Positions 19,799 through 30,589 are shown, numbered from the stretch's first letter. The stretch is 64,000 nt of DNA from Pseudomonas graminis (GCF_001705435.1 NZ_MDEN01000064.1:1-64000); one strand, 5' to 3'. The notes: generated from the sequence alone by a model not told the origin. Made by a program: numbers and translations.

Positions 19799-20755
19799 AT
19801 GTTCAAGCGAAATACCTCACGTCTCGCGGGCACTGTGTTGTGCACCAGCCTGGTTCTCGGCGGCTGTGCCAATCATCTGTCCCAGCGCAGCGAGCATGAA
19901 GAACGTATCGAGCGCAAATTGCTCGACCACAGTTTTCAGGTCGACCTTGGCGAGCCCAAGACGCTGGAATTGCCCCAGCGCCGGATACGCATCCACGAGC
20001 TGAAAACCTTCGACATCACTGAATTCGAAGTCACCCGCCACTACGACCGGTACACGCCGTATCAGCCTTGGCGGGAAGTCTATGAAATCCCCTTGGGCGC
20101 CGTGGCCATCGTCGCGGGCGTCGGCGCCAACGTGGTCAACGTGCTGACGTTCGGCAGCCTGCCGGACAGTGTCACCAAGGACTGGCTCACTTACGGGGTC
20201 GCGGGCGTCAACCCGTTCATGAATGCGCCCTCCCATGGACGCGCTCAACAGAACCTGGCCGGTATCGACGAGGTGCAGCGCGATCATCGCGTCGAGCATT
20301 CGAGCCTGCCGTGGAGTGAAGCGCCGGTTGAAGTCACTGCGGGCAAAGAGGCCCACGAGCTGAATACGGACCGTAACGGCGTGCTGCGGGTGAATCTGCT
20401 GGACAGCCCGTTCGCCGAGCAGAACCTGAGTTATGTCACCCAGCTGAACATCAAGGTTCAGGATGACCAGAGCAACGTCCAGGCAACTGCCACACTGCCG
20501 CTGAGCAAATCACTGCGCGGCAAGCTGATTGAAGCCCATGACCTGATTTACGACGATCTGGAAGACGACGAAGTCAGCCAGTGGGTGCATCGCGTCAAGC
20601 GTCTGTCCGAGCTGGGCCTGGAAGAAGAAGCCAGTGAGCTGGAACAGTCATTGATCGAACTGACCCGCAACGATCCGCAGTTGCAGCACGAATTCCTTCG
20701 GTCACTGGCAAAAGACGCCGGTCGACTGGTCGCAATGCCGCCGGGCAGCGAATAA
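19799..20755 (+). CDS. Putative lipoprotein of unknown function
   Basis: The 318-aa product begins with a lipoprotein signal peptide ending LVLGGC, with the predicted lipidated Cys at about residue 22. A polar N-terminal domain follows, then a short hydrophobic stretch (about 95-118, LGAVAIVAGVGANVVNVLTFG) and a basic/acidic helical C-terminus (about 240-318). No enzyme motif is recognised. It follows proS by 84 bases on the same strand. The outer-membrane or periplasmic location is inferred from the signal only. Confidence 0.85.
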   Translation: MFKRNTSRLAGTVLCTSLVLGGCANHLSQRSEHEERIERKLLDHSFQVDLGEPKTLELPQRRIRIHELKTFDITEFEVTRHYDRYTPYQPWREVYEIPLGAVAIVAGVGANVVNVLTFGSLPDSVTKDWLTYGVAGVNPFMNAPSHGRAQQNLAGIDEVQRDHRVEHSSLPWSEAPVEVTAGKEAHELNTDRNGVLRVNLLDSPFAEQNLSYVTQLNIKVQDDQSNVQATATLPLSKSLRGKLIEAHDLIYDDLEDDEVSQWVHRVKRLSELGLEEEASELEQSLIELTRNDPQLQHEFLRSLAKDAGRLVAMPPGSE

Positions 20756-20772
20756 CCTGGCCTGAACCAGCC

Positions 20773-21831
20773 TCAGCTGAACAACTCCAGCTGTTCATGG
20801 GCAGCACGAAGGTCATGCAGACGCACGCCGATTCCCAGCAATCGCACAGGCTTGCCACCGCGTGCGAACGCCTGGGTCAGCAGTTGCTCGTAACTGCTCA
20901 AGTCCCGCCCTGCCCCCGCCTGTTCCAGCGTCGTTTGGGTGAAGTCGTGAAACTTGACCTTCACGAACGGCTTGCCGGGGCGGTAGAGGCTGTCGATCCG
21001 ACCGATGCGGTCGTTCAACGTTTCCAGCAACGCCGGCAGCATCAGCAAACAACTGGCGAGGTCCGGCAGATCGGTGTCGTAGGTGTTTTCGACGCTGACC
21101 GACTGCCGCCGATTGTCGTTCTGCACGGGACGCTCATCCACACCATGGGCCAGATTCCACAGCCGCTCGCCGAACGAGCCGAATTCCCGCACCAGCGACA
21201 ACTTGCTCCAGCCGCGTAGATCGGTGCAGGTGATGATGCCGAGGCGGCCAAGCTTGTCGGCGGTGACTTTGCCGACACCGTGCAATTTGGACACTGGCAA
21301 CTGGGCGACGAAGTCTTCGATCTGATCAGGCGTGATCACGAACAGCCCGTTGGGCTTTTTCCAGTCACTGGCGATCTTGGCCAGAAACTTGTTCGGGGCA
21401 ACGCCGGCGGAAACCGTGATGTGCAGCTGATTGGAGACCCGCCGACGAATGTCCCGGGCGATGCGCGTCGCGCTGCCGGCAAAGTGCTCGCATTCCGTGA
21501 CATCCAGATAAGCCTCATCCAGCGAAAGCGGCTCGATCAGGTCGGTGTAGTCGCGGAAGATCGTCTGGATCTCTTTCGATGCTTCTTTATAGGCGTCCAT
21601 CCTCGGTTTGACGATGGTGAGGTCCGGGCACAGTGTCAGCGCATGACGGGATGACATCGCGGAGCGAATGCCGTAGGCCCGGGCCTCATAGTTGCAGGTG
21701 GCGATCACACCCCGCCGTTCTGCCGACCCACCCACTGCAAGGGGCTTGCCGGCCAGGCGCGGGTCATCGCGCATCTCAATCGCGGCGTAGAAGCAATCAC
21801 AGTCGATATGGATGATTTTGCGCTGCGGCAT
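20773..21831 (-). CDS. dinB: DNA polymerase IV
   Basis: Pol IV is a Y-family translesion polymerase. From MPQRKIIHIDCD the product is 352 aa. The palm carries the metal-binding DCDCFYAAIE and SLDEAYLDVT motifs, and the C-terminus ends QLELFS, a typical beta-clamp-binding tail. It converges with the lipoprotein gene, with only 17 bases between stops. No CTG-N10-CAG LexA box was found directly upstream, so SOS control through a nearby site is not supported. The ribosome binding site is weak, and an in-frame start 13 codons upstream is possible. Confidence 0.95.
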   Translation of the reverse strand: MPQRKIIHIDCDCFYAAIEMRDDPRLAGKPLAVGGSAERRGVIATCNYEARAYGIRSAMSSRHALTLCPDLTIVKPRMDAYKEASKEIQTIFRDYTDLIEPLSLDEAYLDVTECEHFAGSATRIARDIRRRVSNQLHITVSAGVAPNKFLAKIASDWKKPNGLFVITPDQIEDFVAQLPVSKLHGVGKVTADKLGRLGIITCTDLRGWSKLSLVREFGSFGERLWNLAHGVDERPVQNDNRRQSVSVENTYDTDLPDLASCLLMLPALLETLNDRIGRIDSLYRPGKPFVKVKFHDFTQTTLEQAGAGRDLSSYEQLLTQAFARGGKPVRLLGIGVRLHDLRAAHEQLELFS

Positions 21832-22027
21832 CACATGGAGTCGTAGGAAAGCGGTCGCGCAGTATCTCATTCACGCGACTTTCTGACACTTAATAAGCCT
21901 CGCTCCCTACGGAATGTGCGCGCCACCCAACCAGCCAAAATACCCCTAAACCGAGGCGCGCCACCGATATCCGTCCCAACCGCCACGCTAACCGCTTGAA
22001 GAAAAAGCATTTTTTTCTGCCGATTGC

Positions 22028-22055
22028 TTGACACCCCGGCGATCCTCTGTAGAAT
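22028..22055 (+). promoter_or_regulatory. Promoter of first initiator tRNA gene
   Basis: TTGACA (22028-22033) and TAGAAT (22050-22055) are separated by 16 bases and followed by a GC-rich discriminator. This is a strong sigma-70 promoter with the layout expected for growth-rate and stringent control. Confidence 0.85.
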
Positions 22056-22068
22056 GCCGCTACACAGA

Positions 22069-22145
<77 letters not shown>

Positions 22146-22150
22146 AACAT

Positions 22151-22185
22151 CAAAAAAGGCTACTCGAAAGAGTGGCCTTTTTTGT
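22151..22185 (+). terminator. Terminator of first initiator tRNA
   Basis: AAAAAAGGCTACTC, GAAA and GAGTGGCCTTTTTT form a stem-loop ending in a T-run, six bases after the tRNA. The same hairpin recurs after copy 2. Confidence 0.92.
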
Positions 22186-22373
22186 GGCCGCTGTTTGAGC
22201 AAGCCCACCCCCATCGTTACCCCCCCCTCACCTCTTCATATGAATTAAACCGGGTCCATGGATGACGGCGACCTGCCCTTCGGCGCGGATTGCGATAAAA
22301 GCCTTGTCCAACCGCCACTTAGGCGACCCAACGCTCCCGATACGGTTATTTTGTCGATCCTTGGCATTAAAGG

Positions 22374-22401
22374 TTGACACTTTGTCGTTCGACTGTAGAA
22401 T
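22374..22401 (+). promoter_or_regulatory. Promoter of second initiator tRNA gene
   Basis: TTGACA (22374-22379) and TAGAAT (22396-22401) with a 16-base spacer repeat the layout of the first tRNA promoter. The spacer differs while the -10 to tRNA segment is nearly identical. Confidence 0.85.
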
Positions 22402-22414
22402 GCCGCCACACAGA

Positions 22415-22491
<77 letters not shown>

Positions 22492-22495
22492 ACAT

Positions 22496-22530
22496 CTAAA
22501 AAGGCTACTCGAAAGAGTGGCCTTTTTTTT
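22496..22530 (+). terminator. Terminator of second initiator tRNA
   Basis: The same AAAGGCTACTC / GAGTGGCCTTT hairpin as after copy 1, here with an eight-base T-run. Confidence 0.92.
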
Positions 22531-22820
22531 GCCTCGCTGAAAGCTCACGAACAGCGGGTCGGAATCCTTGTCACATCCCATTACCGGGGTGCGTTCATCC
22601 GAGAGGTCTTGTTACTGTATGTTGCCGGGGCAATAGTTTTAATCGCCCCTGCCGATACGCTGGCCAGCGACTGAACCTAGACTGAACGGTCACTGATACG
22701 TACCCGTGGTATTCGCCCGTTAGACGTTGAAGCGCTAACATCCTGAATTATTTTTTGCGTAGGGATTGGTAACTTGGCTGTATACCTCCATCCTGTCGCG
22801 CACGATCCAAGGAGTGATTG
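22531..22820. other. Upstream region of mprF
   Basis: About 290 bases between the tRNA terminator and mprF hold no gene. A GGGGC/GCCCC inverted repeat around an AT-rich loop lies near 22627-22649. AAGGAG at 22809-22814 is the mprF ribosome binding site. No firm promoter could be assigned. Confidence 0.4.
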
Positions 22821-25463
22821 ATGCGCGCCAACCCGTCCGACACAAATGAAGCAGTGACGGAGCATCCTCCGGCTCCCCCGAAACGATTGCGCCCACGCGA
22901 ACTGGTGAGCAAGTACCGTCAACCCATCGGGTTGGGCGTCACCATCCTTTTGTTCGCCGTCGCCCTGATCGCCTGCCGGCACATGCTGACCGAGCTGGAC
23001 ATCTACGCCCTGCAGGATTCGCTGCTCAGCGTGCCGCTGCCTTCTCTGGCGGGCGCGGTGCTGGCGACGGCGATCGGCTTTGTGATTCTGCTGGGCTACG
23101 AGTGGTCCGCGAGTCGCTACGCCAATGTCGATCTGCCACCGAAGTCGCTGATCATGGGCGGGTTTTGCGCGTTCGCCATCGGCAACGCCGTAGGCCTGTC
23201 AATGTTGTCCGGCGGCTCGGTTCGTTACCGTCTTTATTCGCGACTGGGAGTGGGTGCGGGCGAAGTTGCCCACATGACCCTATTCGCCAGCCTGTCACTG
23301 GGTTGCGCACTTCCCCCGCTGGCGGCCCTGGCGACCTTGAGCGACCTGCCCGCCGCTTCGCTGGCGCTGCATGTGTCGGTGCCGGTGCTGGCCACCGTGG
23401 CGGTGGCGGTGTTGGCCATCAGCGCAATCCTGGGTTATGCCATTTATCGCCGACGTCTGCCGGAACAGACGATCCCGCATAACTTGCTGGTGCGCGCCGG
23501 CCGCCGAACGCTGCGTTTGCCTGGCGTGCGCCTGACGCTGATGCAGCTGGTGATCACCGCGCTGGACGTTGCAGCCGCTGCGGCCGTCCTTTATCTGTTG
23601 CTGCCCTCCGCCCCACCCTTCGGCGCTTTCCTGCTGGTTTACCTGCTGGCCTTGGCCGCCGGTGTTCTCAGCCACGTGCCCGGTGGAGTCGGCGTCTTTG
23701 AAGCCATTCTGCTCGCCGCATTTGCCGACGAACTGGGCGCTGCACCGTTGGCTGCCGCGCTGCTGCTGTACCGCCTGATTTACGTGGTGATGCCACTGCT
23801 GATCGCGTGTCTGGTGCTGCTCTACAGTGAGGCCAAGCGACTGCTTTTCGCGCAACAGGCCATGCGTGTTGCATCAGGCCTTGGCGCCCCGATTCTGGCG
23901 TTGCTGGTGTTCCTCTCCGGCGTGGTACTGCTGTTTTCCGGCTCCACGCCCGAGATTGATACCCGTCTGGAGAGTCTCGGGTTCCTCATTCCCCATCGAC
24001 TGATCGACGCTTCTCACTTCGGCGCCAGCCTGATTGGCGTGCTCTGCCTGCTGCTTGCCCAGGGCCTGCGTCGTCGCCTCTCCGCGGCATGGATGCTGAC
24101 CACGATTCTGCTGTTTGTGGGCTCCATCCTGTCGATTCTCAAAGGTTTCGACTGGGAAGAAGCGAGCCTGCTGCTCCTGACCGCGTGCCTGTTGGCGATC
24201 TTCCGGCGCTCGTTCTACCGCCCGAGTCGTTTGCTGGAGCTGCCGTTTTCGCCGCTGTATCTGGTCGCCAGTGTTTGCGTGCTGGGCGCTTCGGTCTGGT
24301 TGCTGCTGTTCGCCTACCAGGACGTGCCCTACAGCCATCAGTTGTGGTGGCAATTCACCCTGGACGCCGACGCCCCTCGCGGGCTGCGTTCGGCACTGGG
24401 CAGCGCGGTGTTGCTGTTGATCGTCTCGCTGACCTGGTTGCTGCGCACCGCTCGCCCTGTGATCAACCTGCCTGACGAGGCGCAACTGGCCAAAGCGGCA
24501 GAGATCATCAAAGCGTCCAGCCAGCCCGATGGTGGTCTGGTCCTCACCGGCGACAAAGCGGTGCTGATGCACCCGGACGGCAACGCCTTTCTGATGTACG
24601 CCCATCGTGGCCGCAGCCTGGTTGCGTTGTACGACCCGATTGGCCCGACCCAGCAACGGGCCGAGCTGATCTGGCAGTTCCGCGATCTGTGCGACGTTCA
24701 CCATGCCCGCCCTGTGTTCTATCAGGTGCGCGCCGAGAACCTGCCGTTCTACATGGACATCGGCCTGACTGCTATCAAGCTGGGCGAAGAAGCCCGGGTG
24801 GATCTGCACAAGTTCGATATCGAAGCCAAGGGCAAGGAAATGAAGGACCTGCGCTACACCTGGAACCGGGGTGGGCGCGACGGTCTGTCGCTGGAAATCT
24901 ATGAAGTGGGTCAAGCGCCCATGGATGAGCTCAAAGTGATTTCCGATGCGTGGCTAATGGGCAAGAACGTGCGCGAGAAAGGCTTCTCGCTGGGCCGCTT
25001 CAGCCTGGAGTACCTCAAGCATTTCCGTATCGCCATCGTCCATTTCCAGGGCAAGCCGGTCGCGTTCTCCAATCTGCTGGAGACCTCGCGCAATGATCTG
25101 GCGAGCCTGGACCTGATGCGCTCGCACCCGGAAGCGCCAAAGCTGACCATGGAATTCATGATGGTCGGGCTGATCCTGCATTACAAAAAAGAAGGTTACG
25201 CCCGCTTCAGCCTCGGCATGGTGCCGTTGTCCGGGCTGCAACCGCGGCGTGGCGCACCTCTGACCCAGCGTCTGGGTTCGATGGTGTTCAGCCGTGGCGA
25301 ACAGCTCTACAACTTCCAGGGGCTGCGCCGTTTCAAAGACAAATTCCAGCCTGACTGGGAACCTCGTTATATGGCCGTGCCCGCAGGACTTGATCCGCTG
25401 GTGGCACTGGCAGATACCGCCGCCCTGATCGCGGGCGGCCTGACTGGATTGGTGAAACGCTGA
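22821..25463 (+). CDS. mprF: Aminoacyl-phosphatidylglycerol synthase/flippase MprF
   Basis: MprF transfers an amino acid from aminoacyl-tRNA to phosphatidylglycerol and flips the product to the outer leaflet, lowering the negative surface charge. The 880-aa product has a multi-spanning N-terminal flippase domain (about 30-500) with the family patch LSMLSGGSVRYRLY. The soluble C-terminal synthase domain (DUF2156 type) is at about 540-870. The P. aeruginosa orthologue (PA0920) makes alanyl-PG, but the amino acid used here is inferred only. AAGGAG lies six bases before the ATG. Its stop overlaps the next gene (TGATG). Confidence 0.95.
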   Translation: MRANPSDTNEAVTEHPPAPPKRLRPRELVSKYRQPIGLGVTILLFAVALIACRHMLTELDIYALQDSLLSVPLPSLAGAVLATAIGFVILLGYEWSASRYANVDLPPKSLIMGGFCAFAIGNAVGLSMLSGGSVRYRLYSRLGVGAGEVAHMTLFASLSLGCALPPLAALATLSDLPAASLALHVSVPVLATVAVAVLAISAILGYAIYRRRLPEQTIPHNLLVRAGRRTLRLPGVRLTLMQLVITALDVAAAAAVLYLLLPSAPPFGAFLLVYLLALAAGVLSHVPGGVGVFEAILLAAFADELGAAPLAAALLLYRLIYVVMPLLIACLVLLYSEAKRLLFAQQAMRVASGLGAPILALLVFLSGVVLLFSGSTPEIDTRLESLGFLIPHRLIDASHFGASLIGVLCLLLAQGLRRRLSAAWMLTTILLFVGSILSILKGFDWEEASLLLLTACLLAIFRRSFYRPSRLLELPFSPLYLVASVCVLGASVWLLLFAYQDVPYSHQLWWQFTLDADAPRGLRSALGSAVLLLIVSLTWLLRTARPVINLPDEAQLAKAAEIIKASSQPDGGLVLTGDKAVLMHPDGNAFLMYAHRGRSLVALYDPIGPTQQRAELIWQFRDLCDVHHARPVFYQVRAENLPFYMDIGLTAIKLGEEARVDLHKFDIEAKGKEMKDLRYTWNRGGRDGLSLEIYEVGQAPMDELKVISDAWLMGKNVREKGFSLGRFSLEYLKHFRIAIVHFQGKPVAFSNLLETSRNDLASLDLMRSHPEAPKLTMEFMMVGLILHYKKEGYARFSLGMVPLSGLQPRRGAPLTQRLGSMVFSRGEQLYNFQGLRRFKDKFQPDWEPRYMAVPAGLDPLVALADTAALIAGGLTGLVKR

Positions 25464-26752
25464 TGATTCAACGCTACTGGCGCTTTTTGCTCGCAGCCCT
25501 GGTAATTCTGGTGGTGGCATTGGGTTTCTGGCTGTGGAACCGCCCCGCCGCGCAACCGACCCTTGAACACATCACCCTGGACGACGGCTCTGCGCTGATC
25601 CGTGTAGTGCCCTCGACCAAGGTGAAAACCCAAGTCGCCCTGGCCGTCACCGCCGAAGAATCACTGACCGAGAAGCAACTGCTCGCCCTGAGCTACGACG
25701 CTTCCGCTCGTGTGATCCAAGTGACACTGCCGAAGGATGACTGTCAGCTTCAGGCCAAGACCTTCAATGCTGCGCTGCAGAAGCTCGACGGTGCCCCTGA
25801 TCTGGTCGCCGGTGTCGGGCCTGGTGCTTCGGTGGCCTGGCGCTGGCTGGCCGGTCAGAACAACGACAACGCCCGGGCCATCTCGGTCGGCTTCGTGCGC
25901 GATCAGCCGGGCTGCACCGATCCTGTGCCGAAAGCCGCCGCCCACGGCAAGTGGACGGTCGCCTGGAACGATGGGCCTGACGACGAAAGCGCCACGCTGG
26001 TCCGTGACGCACCCAACACCGAAACCAGCATCAGCGATTACGACATCAAATACCCGCAGGTGCTGAACAACGAAGTGCGCCGTCGCCTGATTGGTGGTGA
26101 TGACAACGGCGGCCTGAACATTCCTGTGGTTGAGGTGCCGTCTTCACAGCCCTCCGACACGGTGACGCTGTTTCTGTCCGGCGACGGCGGCTGGCGCGAC
26201 CTGGACAAGGACGTGGCAGGCGACATGGCGAAAATGGGCGGCTACCCGGTCGTCGGCATCGACACGCTGCGTTATTACTGGGAGCACAAATCGCCTGAAC
26301 AGACCGCCGCTGATCTCAGCGAGCTGATGGCCCACTACCGGCAGAAATGGGGTGCCAAGCACTTCGTCCTTGCCGGCTACTCCTTCGGCGCCGATGTGCT
26401 GCCCGCGATCTACAACCGCTTGCCGGAAGAAGACAAGGCGCGGGTCGACGGGATCATCCTGCTCGCCTTCGCCCGCACCGGCAGCTTCGAGATCGCTGTT
26501 GAAGGGTGGTTGGGCGCTGCCGGTAAAGAAGCCGCGACAGGGCCTGAAACGGCCAAGCTGCCCGGCGACAAGGTGTTGTGCGTCTACGGCATCGAAGAGA
26601 AGGACGAAAGCGGCTGCACCGAAGCCACTGCGCCCGGCGAGAAGATGCAGCTGCCCGGTGGCCATCACTTTGATGAAGACTACCCTGCCCTGGCCAAGCG
26701 CTTGAGTGCGGTGATCGACAAGTGGAAGGGCAAAGAGCCCGCCGCCGAGTAA
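25463..26752 (+). CDS. AcvB/VirJ-type aminoacyl-phosphatidylglycerol hydrolase
   Basis: The 429-aa product has an N-terminal membrane anchor (about 7-25), a periplasmic N-terminal domain, and a C-terminal alpha/beta hydrolase domain. The nucleophile elbow GYSFGAD is near residue 310, and the C-terminal histidine lies in the GGHHFDEDY segment. AcvB/VirJ-family enzymes hydrolyse aminoacyl-PG. The P. aeruginosa neighbour of mprF (PA0919) is described as an alanyl-PG hydrolase. The one-base overlap with mprF indicates coupled translation, so synthesis and turnover of the modified lipid are encoded together. Confidence 0.9.
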   Translation: MIQRYWRFLLAALVILVVALGFWLWNRPAAQPTLEHITLDDGSALIRVVPSTKVKTQVALAVTAEESLTEKQLLALSYDASARVIQVTLPKDDCQLQAKTFNAALQKLDGAPDLVAGVGPGASVAWRWLAGQNNDNARAISVGFVRDQPGCTDPVPKAAAHGKWTVAWNDGPDDESATLVRDAPNTETSISDYDIKYPQVLNNEVRRRLIGGDDNGGLNIPVVEVPSSQPSDTVTLFLSGDGGWRDLDKDVAGDMAKMGGYPVVGIDTLRYYWEHKSPEQTAADLSELMAHYRQKWGAKHFVLAGYSFGADVLPAIYNRLPEEDKARVDGIILLAFARTGSFEIAVEGWLGAAGKEAATGPETAKLPGDKVLCVYGIEEKDESGCTEATAPGEKMQLPGGHHFDEDYPALAKRLSAVIDKWKGKEPAAE

Positions 26753-26764
26753 TCCAGCACCCAT

Positions 26765-26805
26765 AAAAAATCCCCGCGCTCTTGCGAGTGCGGGGATTTT
26801 TTTGT
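26765..26805 (+). terminator. Terminator after the mprF operon
   Basis: AAAAAATCCCCGC and GCGGGGATTTTTTT form a strong hairpin with a T-run, 12 bases after the hydrolase stop. Confidence 0.92.
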
Positions 26806-26961
26806 TTTCGGGGTCTGCTCAAGCCGGTTAGCATCTGGGATACGTTTCATCCCCGGGGGATCGACGTCAGCCGGGCAGAGGCCTGTATGTACGCCATCAA
26901 TCTCGCGTCGTGACACCCGACACATTCCCGGTTAAACCCCATCGCACCGAAACGGAGCTGA

Positions 26962-28860
26962 TTACATCTCCACCTGCGTACCCAGTTCGATCACCCGGTT
27001 AAATGGCAGCTTGAAGAACCTCAGATTGCCGTTGGCGTTCTTCAGCATGAACGCGAACAGACCCTCGCGCCAGCGGGCCATGCCCTCCAGTTTCGACGAG
27101 ACCACGGTTTCGCGACTGAGGAAGTAGGTCGTGCGCATCGGACTGAAGTCCAGCTCCTTCAGGTGACACAGGCTGAGGGCCGCCGGCACGTCCGGCTCAT
27201 CGATGAAGCCGAAGTGCAGAATCACGCGATAGAAGCCCTCGCCAAACGCCTCGACCTCGAAGCGTTGCGCTGCCGGCACGCGCGGGGCGTCTTCGTACAC
27301 AACGGTCAGCAATACAACTTGTTCATGCAGCACCTGGTTGTGCAGCAAATTATGCAACAGCGCATGGGGCACGGCGTCCGCACGCGCCGTCAGAAACACT
27401 GCCGTACCCTGAACGCGATGGGGCGGCTGCACGCGAATACTGCTGATGAAGATCGGCAGCGGCAGACCCCCTTCGTCGATGCGGTCCACCAGCAGCTGCT
27501 TGCCGCGTTTCCAGGTGGTCATCAGGATGAACAGCGCAATGCCCGCCAGGAACGGGAACGCCCCGCCCTGCAAAACTTTTGGCACGTTCGCCGCGAAGAA
27601 CATGCCGTCCACGAACAGGCATCCGGCCAAAATCGGCACCGCGATCAGCGGTGGCCACTTCCAGGCCAGCAGCATGACCGCCGCCACCAGAATCGTCGTG
27701 CAGAGCATCGTGCCGGTCACCGCCACGCCGTAGGCCGAGGCCAGCGCGCCGGAAGACTCAAAGCCCAGCACCAGCAGGATTACCCCGACCATCAGCGCCC
27801 AGTTCACCGCGCCGATGTAGATCTGCCCTTGGGCGTCGCTTGAGGTGTGCTGGATGTACATGCGCGGGATATAGCCGAGCTGAATCGCCTGCAGCGTCAT
27901 CGAGAACGCCCCGGAGATCACCGCCTGCGAAGCAATAATGGTCGCCAGGGTCGAGAGCGCGATCAAAGGCAACAGCGCCCAACTCGGCGCCAAGAGGTAG
28001 AACGGGTTGCGCACCGCTTCCGGGTCCTGGATCACCAGGGCGCCCTGACCGAAGTAGTTCAGCACCAGCGCCGGCAATACCAGCGCGAACCACGCGCGCG
28101 AGATCGGCTTGCGACCGAAGTGGCCCATGTCCGCGTACAGCGCCTCGGCGCCGGTCAGTGCGAGTACTACGGCGCCCAGGACCGATACGCCAATGCCGGG
28201 ATGATCGATAAAGAAGCGAACCGCCCACACCGGATTGACCGCGTGCAGCACTTCCGGCTGCTGGAGGATGCCGTGGACACCGAGCACGCCGAGGGTCACG
28301 AACCACAGCACCATGATCGGGCCAAACATCACGCCGATCCGCGCGGTGCCGTGACGCTGAATCAGAAACAGCGCCACCAGCACAACCAGAGAAATGGGCA
28401 CCACCCAGTGCTCAAGCCCGTCAAATGCCAGCTCCATGCCCTCGACCGCCGACAACACGGAGATCGCCGGGGTGATCATGCTGTCGCCGTAAAACAGCGC
28501 TGCGCCGAACAGGCCAAAGACGATCATGCTCGCCTGCAGCTTCGGGTATTTGGCTGAAGCCCTTCTCGCCAGCGCCGTGAGCGCCATGATGCCGCCTTCG
28601 CCGTCATTGTCGGCACGCAGCACCAAGGCCATGTATTTGAAGGAGACCACCCAGATCAGTGACCAGAAGATCAGCGACAGAATGCCCAGTACGGCGTCGT
28701 GACCGGCTTGCACGCCGTAGCCGCCGACGAACACTTCTTTAATGGTGTACAGCGGGCTGGTACCGATGTCGCCATAGGCTACACCCACCGCGCCCACCAG
28801 CAGACTCAGCGGTTTTGCCGAAGAATGCCCGACCCCTGCCTGACTCGTTGCGTGACCCAT
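26962..28860 (-). CDS. kup: Low-affinity potassium transporter Kup
   Basis: Kup is a potassium/proton symporter of the KUP/HAK/KT family. The 632-aa product has the family N-terminal signature [19 protein letters not shown] near residues 26-44. About twelve transmembrane segments follow (to about residue 460), then a soluble C-terminal domain. Length and signature match bacterial Kup. It converges with the mprF operon and is divergent from rimO. Confidence 0.96.
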   Translation of the reverse strand: MGHATSQAGVGHSSAKPLSLLVGAVGVAYGDIGTSPLYTIKEVFVGGYGVQAGHDAVLGILSLIFWSLIWVVSFKYMALVLRADNDGEGGIMALTALARRASAKYPKLQASMIVFGLFGAALFYGDSMITPAISVLSAVEGMELAFDGLEHWVVPISLVVLVALFLIQRHGTARIGVMFGPIMVLWFVTLGVLGVHGILQQPEVLHAVNPVWAVRFFIDHPGIGVSVLGAVVLALTGAEALYADMGHFGRKPISRAWFALVLPALVLNYFGQGALVIQDPEAVRNPFYLLAPSWALLPLIALSTLATIIASQAVISGAFSMTLQAIQLGYIPRMYIQHTSSDAQGQIYIGAVNWALMVGVILLVLGFESSGALASAYGVAVTGTMLCTTILVAAVMLLAWKWPPLIAVPILAGCLFVDGMFFAANVPKVLQGGAFPFLAGIALFILMTTWKRGKQLLVDRIDEGGLPLPIFISSIRVQPPHRVQGTAVFLTARADAVPHALLHNLLHNQVLHEQVVLLTVVYEDAPRVPAAQRFEVEAFGEGFYRVILHFGFIDEPDVPAALSLCHLKELDFSPMRTTYFLSRETVVSSKLEGMARWREGLFAFMLKNANGNLRFFKLPFNRVIELGTQVEM

Positions 28861-29019
28861 TTACCACTCCTGGAACCATGACTCGATCACCGCGATCCGG
28901 CGTTGTCGGATTGACCTGCGCCGCACCGGTAAATTCCGATGCGCCCGGCCCACTTGGGGCGCCGGGCGTAACGCCGCGAAGCATAGCGCAGCACTCGTCG
29001 TAATTCTCTGTATAACACT

Positions 29020-29048
29020 GGTCAATCGTTCGACGCGCCGCTAGAATT
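29020..29048 (+). promoter_or_regulatory. Candidate rimO promoter
   Basis: TGGTCA (29020-29025) and TAGAAT (29043-29048) are separated by 17 bases in the kup/rimO divergent region. The -35 is imperfect, so this is a candidate only. Confidence 0.4.
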
Positions 29049-29130
29049 GCGCACTTTTTGATCAGAGGCGCCCCAAGCGCCCAGTCAATGCTTCGGCTAT
29101 TCGCCGGGCATCCTACGCCGAGGTTAGTCA

Positions 29131-30468
29131 ATGTCCACCGTCACCACGTCCGCCGCCCCGAAGGTCGGCTTTGTCAGCCTCGGTTGCCCGAAGGCCCTGG
29201 TCGATTCCGAGCGCATCCTGACTCAGCTGCGCATGGAAGGCTATCAGGTCGTTCCGACCTACCAGGACGCTGACGTGGTCGTGGTCAACACCTGCGGTTT
29301 CATCGACAGCGCCAAGGCCGAATCCCTCGAGACCATCGGCGAAGCGCTGGCCGAGAACGGCAAAGTGATCGTCACCGGCTGCATGGGCGTGGACGAAAGC
29401 GTCATCCGCAATGTGCACCCGAGCGTACTGGCCGTGACCGGTCCGCAGCAGTATGAGCAAGTGGTCAACGCCGTCCATGACGCCGCGCCGCCCAAGCTCG
29501 ATCACAACCCGCTGATCGATCTGGTACCGCCGCAAGGGGTCAAGCTGACTCCCCGTCATTACGCGTACCTGAAGATATCCGAAGGCTGCAACCACAGCTG
29601 CAGTTTCTGCATCATCCCGTCCATGCGCGGCAAGCTGGTCAGCCGCCCGATTGGCGACGTGCTCGACGAAGCCCAGCGGCTGGTCAAAGCCGGCGTGAAA
29701 GAGCTGCTGGTGATTTCCCAGGACACCAGCGCCTACGGCGTCGACATCAAGTACCGCACCGGTTTCTGGAACGGCCAGCCGGTGCGCACGCGCATGACCG
29801 AGCTGTGCCAGGCGCTGAGTTCGCTGGGTGTGTGGGTGCGCCTGCACTACGTTTACCCGTACCCGCACGTCGACGAGATCATTCCGTTGATGGCGGCCGG
29901 CAAGATCCTGCCGTACCTGGACATCCCGTTCCAGCACGCCAGCCCGAAGATCCTCAAGCTGATGAAACGCCCGGCCTTCGAAGACAAGACCCTGGCGCGC
30001 ATCAAGAACTGGCGCGAGCAGTGCCCGGACCTGATCATCCGTTCGACCTTCATCGTCGGCTTCCCGGGCGAAACCGAAGAAGACTTCCAGTACCTGCTGG
30101 ACTGGCTGACTGAAGCCCAGCTCGACCGCGTCGGTTGCTTCCAGTACTCCCCTGTCGAGGGTGCACCGGCGAATCTGCTGGATGCGCCGATCGTGCCGGA
30201 CGACATCAAGCAGGATCGCTGGGACCGCTTCATGGCGCACCAGCAAGCCATCAGCGCCGCGCGCCTGCAGATGAAAATCGGCAAGGAAATCGAAGTGCTG
30301 ATCGACGAAGTGGATGAACAGGGTTTCGTCGGTCGTTCGTTCTTCGACGCGCCGGAAATCGACGGCAATGTGTTTGTCGAAAGCGACCGTGACTTCAAGC
30401 CGGGCGACAAGGTCATGTGCCGCGTCGTGGATGCCGATGAGTACGACCTGTGGGCTGAGCCGATCTAA
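29131..30468 (+). CDS. rimO: Ribosomal protein S12 methylthiotransferase RimO
   Basis: RimO is a radical SAM enzyme that methylthiolates an aspartate of ribosomal protein S12. The 445-aa product has the N-terminal UPF0004 domain with cluster cysteines at 19, 55 and 84, and the radical SAM motif CNHSCSFC (Cys153, 157, 160). A C-terminal TRAM domain (about 380-445) completes it. The RimO-type [12 protein letters not shown] signature distinguishes it from MiaB. Confidence 0.97.
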   Translation: MSTVTTSAAPKVGFVSLGCPKALVDSERILTQLRMEGYQVVPTYQDADVVVVNTCGFIDSAKAESLETIGEALAENGKVIVTGCMGVDESVIRNVHPSVLAVTGPQQYEQVVNAVHDAAPPKLDHNPLIDLVPPQGVKLTPRHYAYLKISEGCNHSCSFCIIPSMRGKLVSRPIGDVLDEAQRLVKAGVKELLVISQDTSAYGVDIKYRTGFWNGQPVRTRMTELCQALSSLGVWVRLHYVYPYPHVDEIIPLMAAGKILPYLDIPFQHASPKILKLMKRPAFEDKTLARIKNWREQCPDLIIRSTFIVGFPGETEEDFQYLLDWLTEAQLDRVGCFQYSPVEGAPANLLDAPIVPDDIKQDRWDRFMAHQQAISAARLQMKIGKEIEVLIDEVDEQGFVGRSFFDAPEIDGNVFVESDRDFKPGDKVMCRVVDADEYDLWAEPI

Positions 30469-30508
30469 CGCTCAATCCCCGGCTCGCACGCCGCTTCGCC
30501 TCCAACAG

Positions 30509-30540
30509 CCCTGCCCGTAAAACGGCGGGGTTTGTTTTTT
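30509..30540 (+). terminator. Probable rimO terminator
   Basis: An imperfect hairpin (CCCTGCCCG / CGGCGGGG) around TAAAA is followed by TTTGTTTTTT, about 40 bases after rimO. Confidence 0.7.
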
Positions 30541-30589
30541 CTGGCTATCGTCCCCACATCAGGATCACTACCCAGGGAGCAGCGGCAAT

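Noticed and set aside
21832..21960. Possible LexA box upstream of dinB
   Set aside because: No CTG-N10-CAG match was found in either orientation in this interval.
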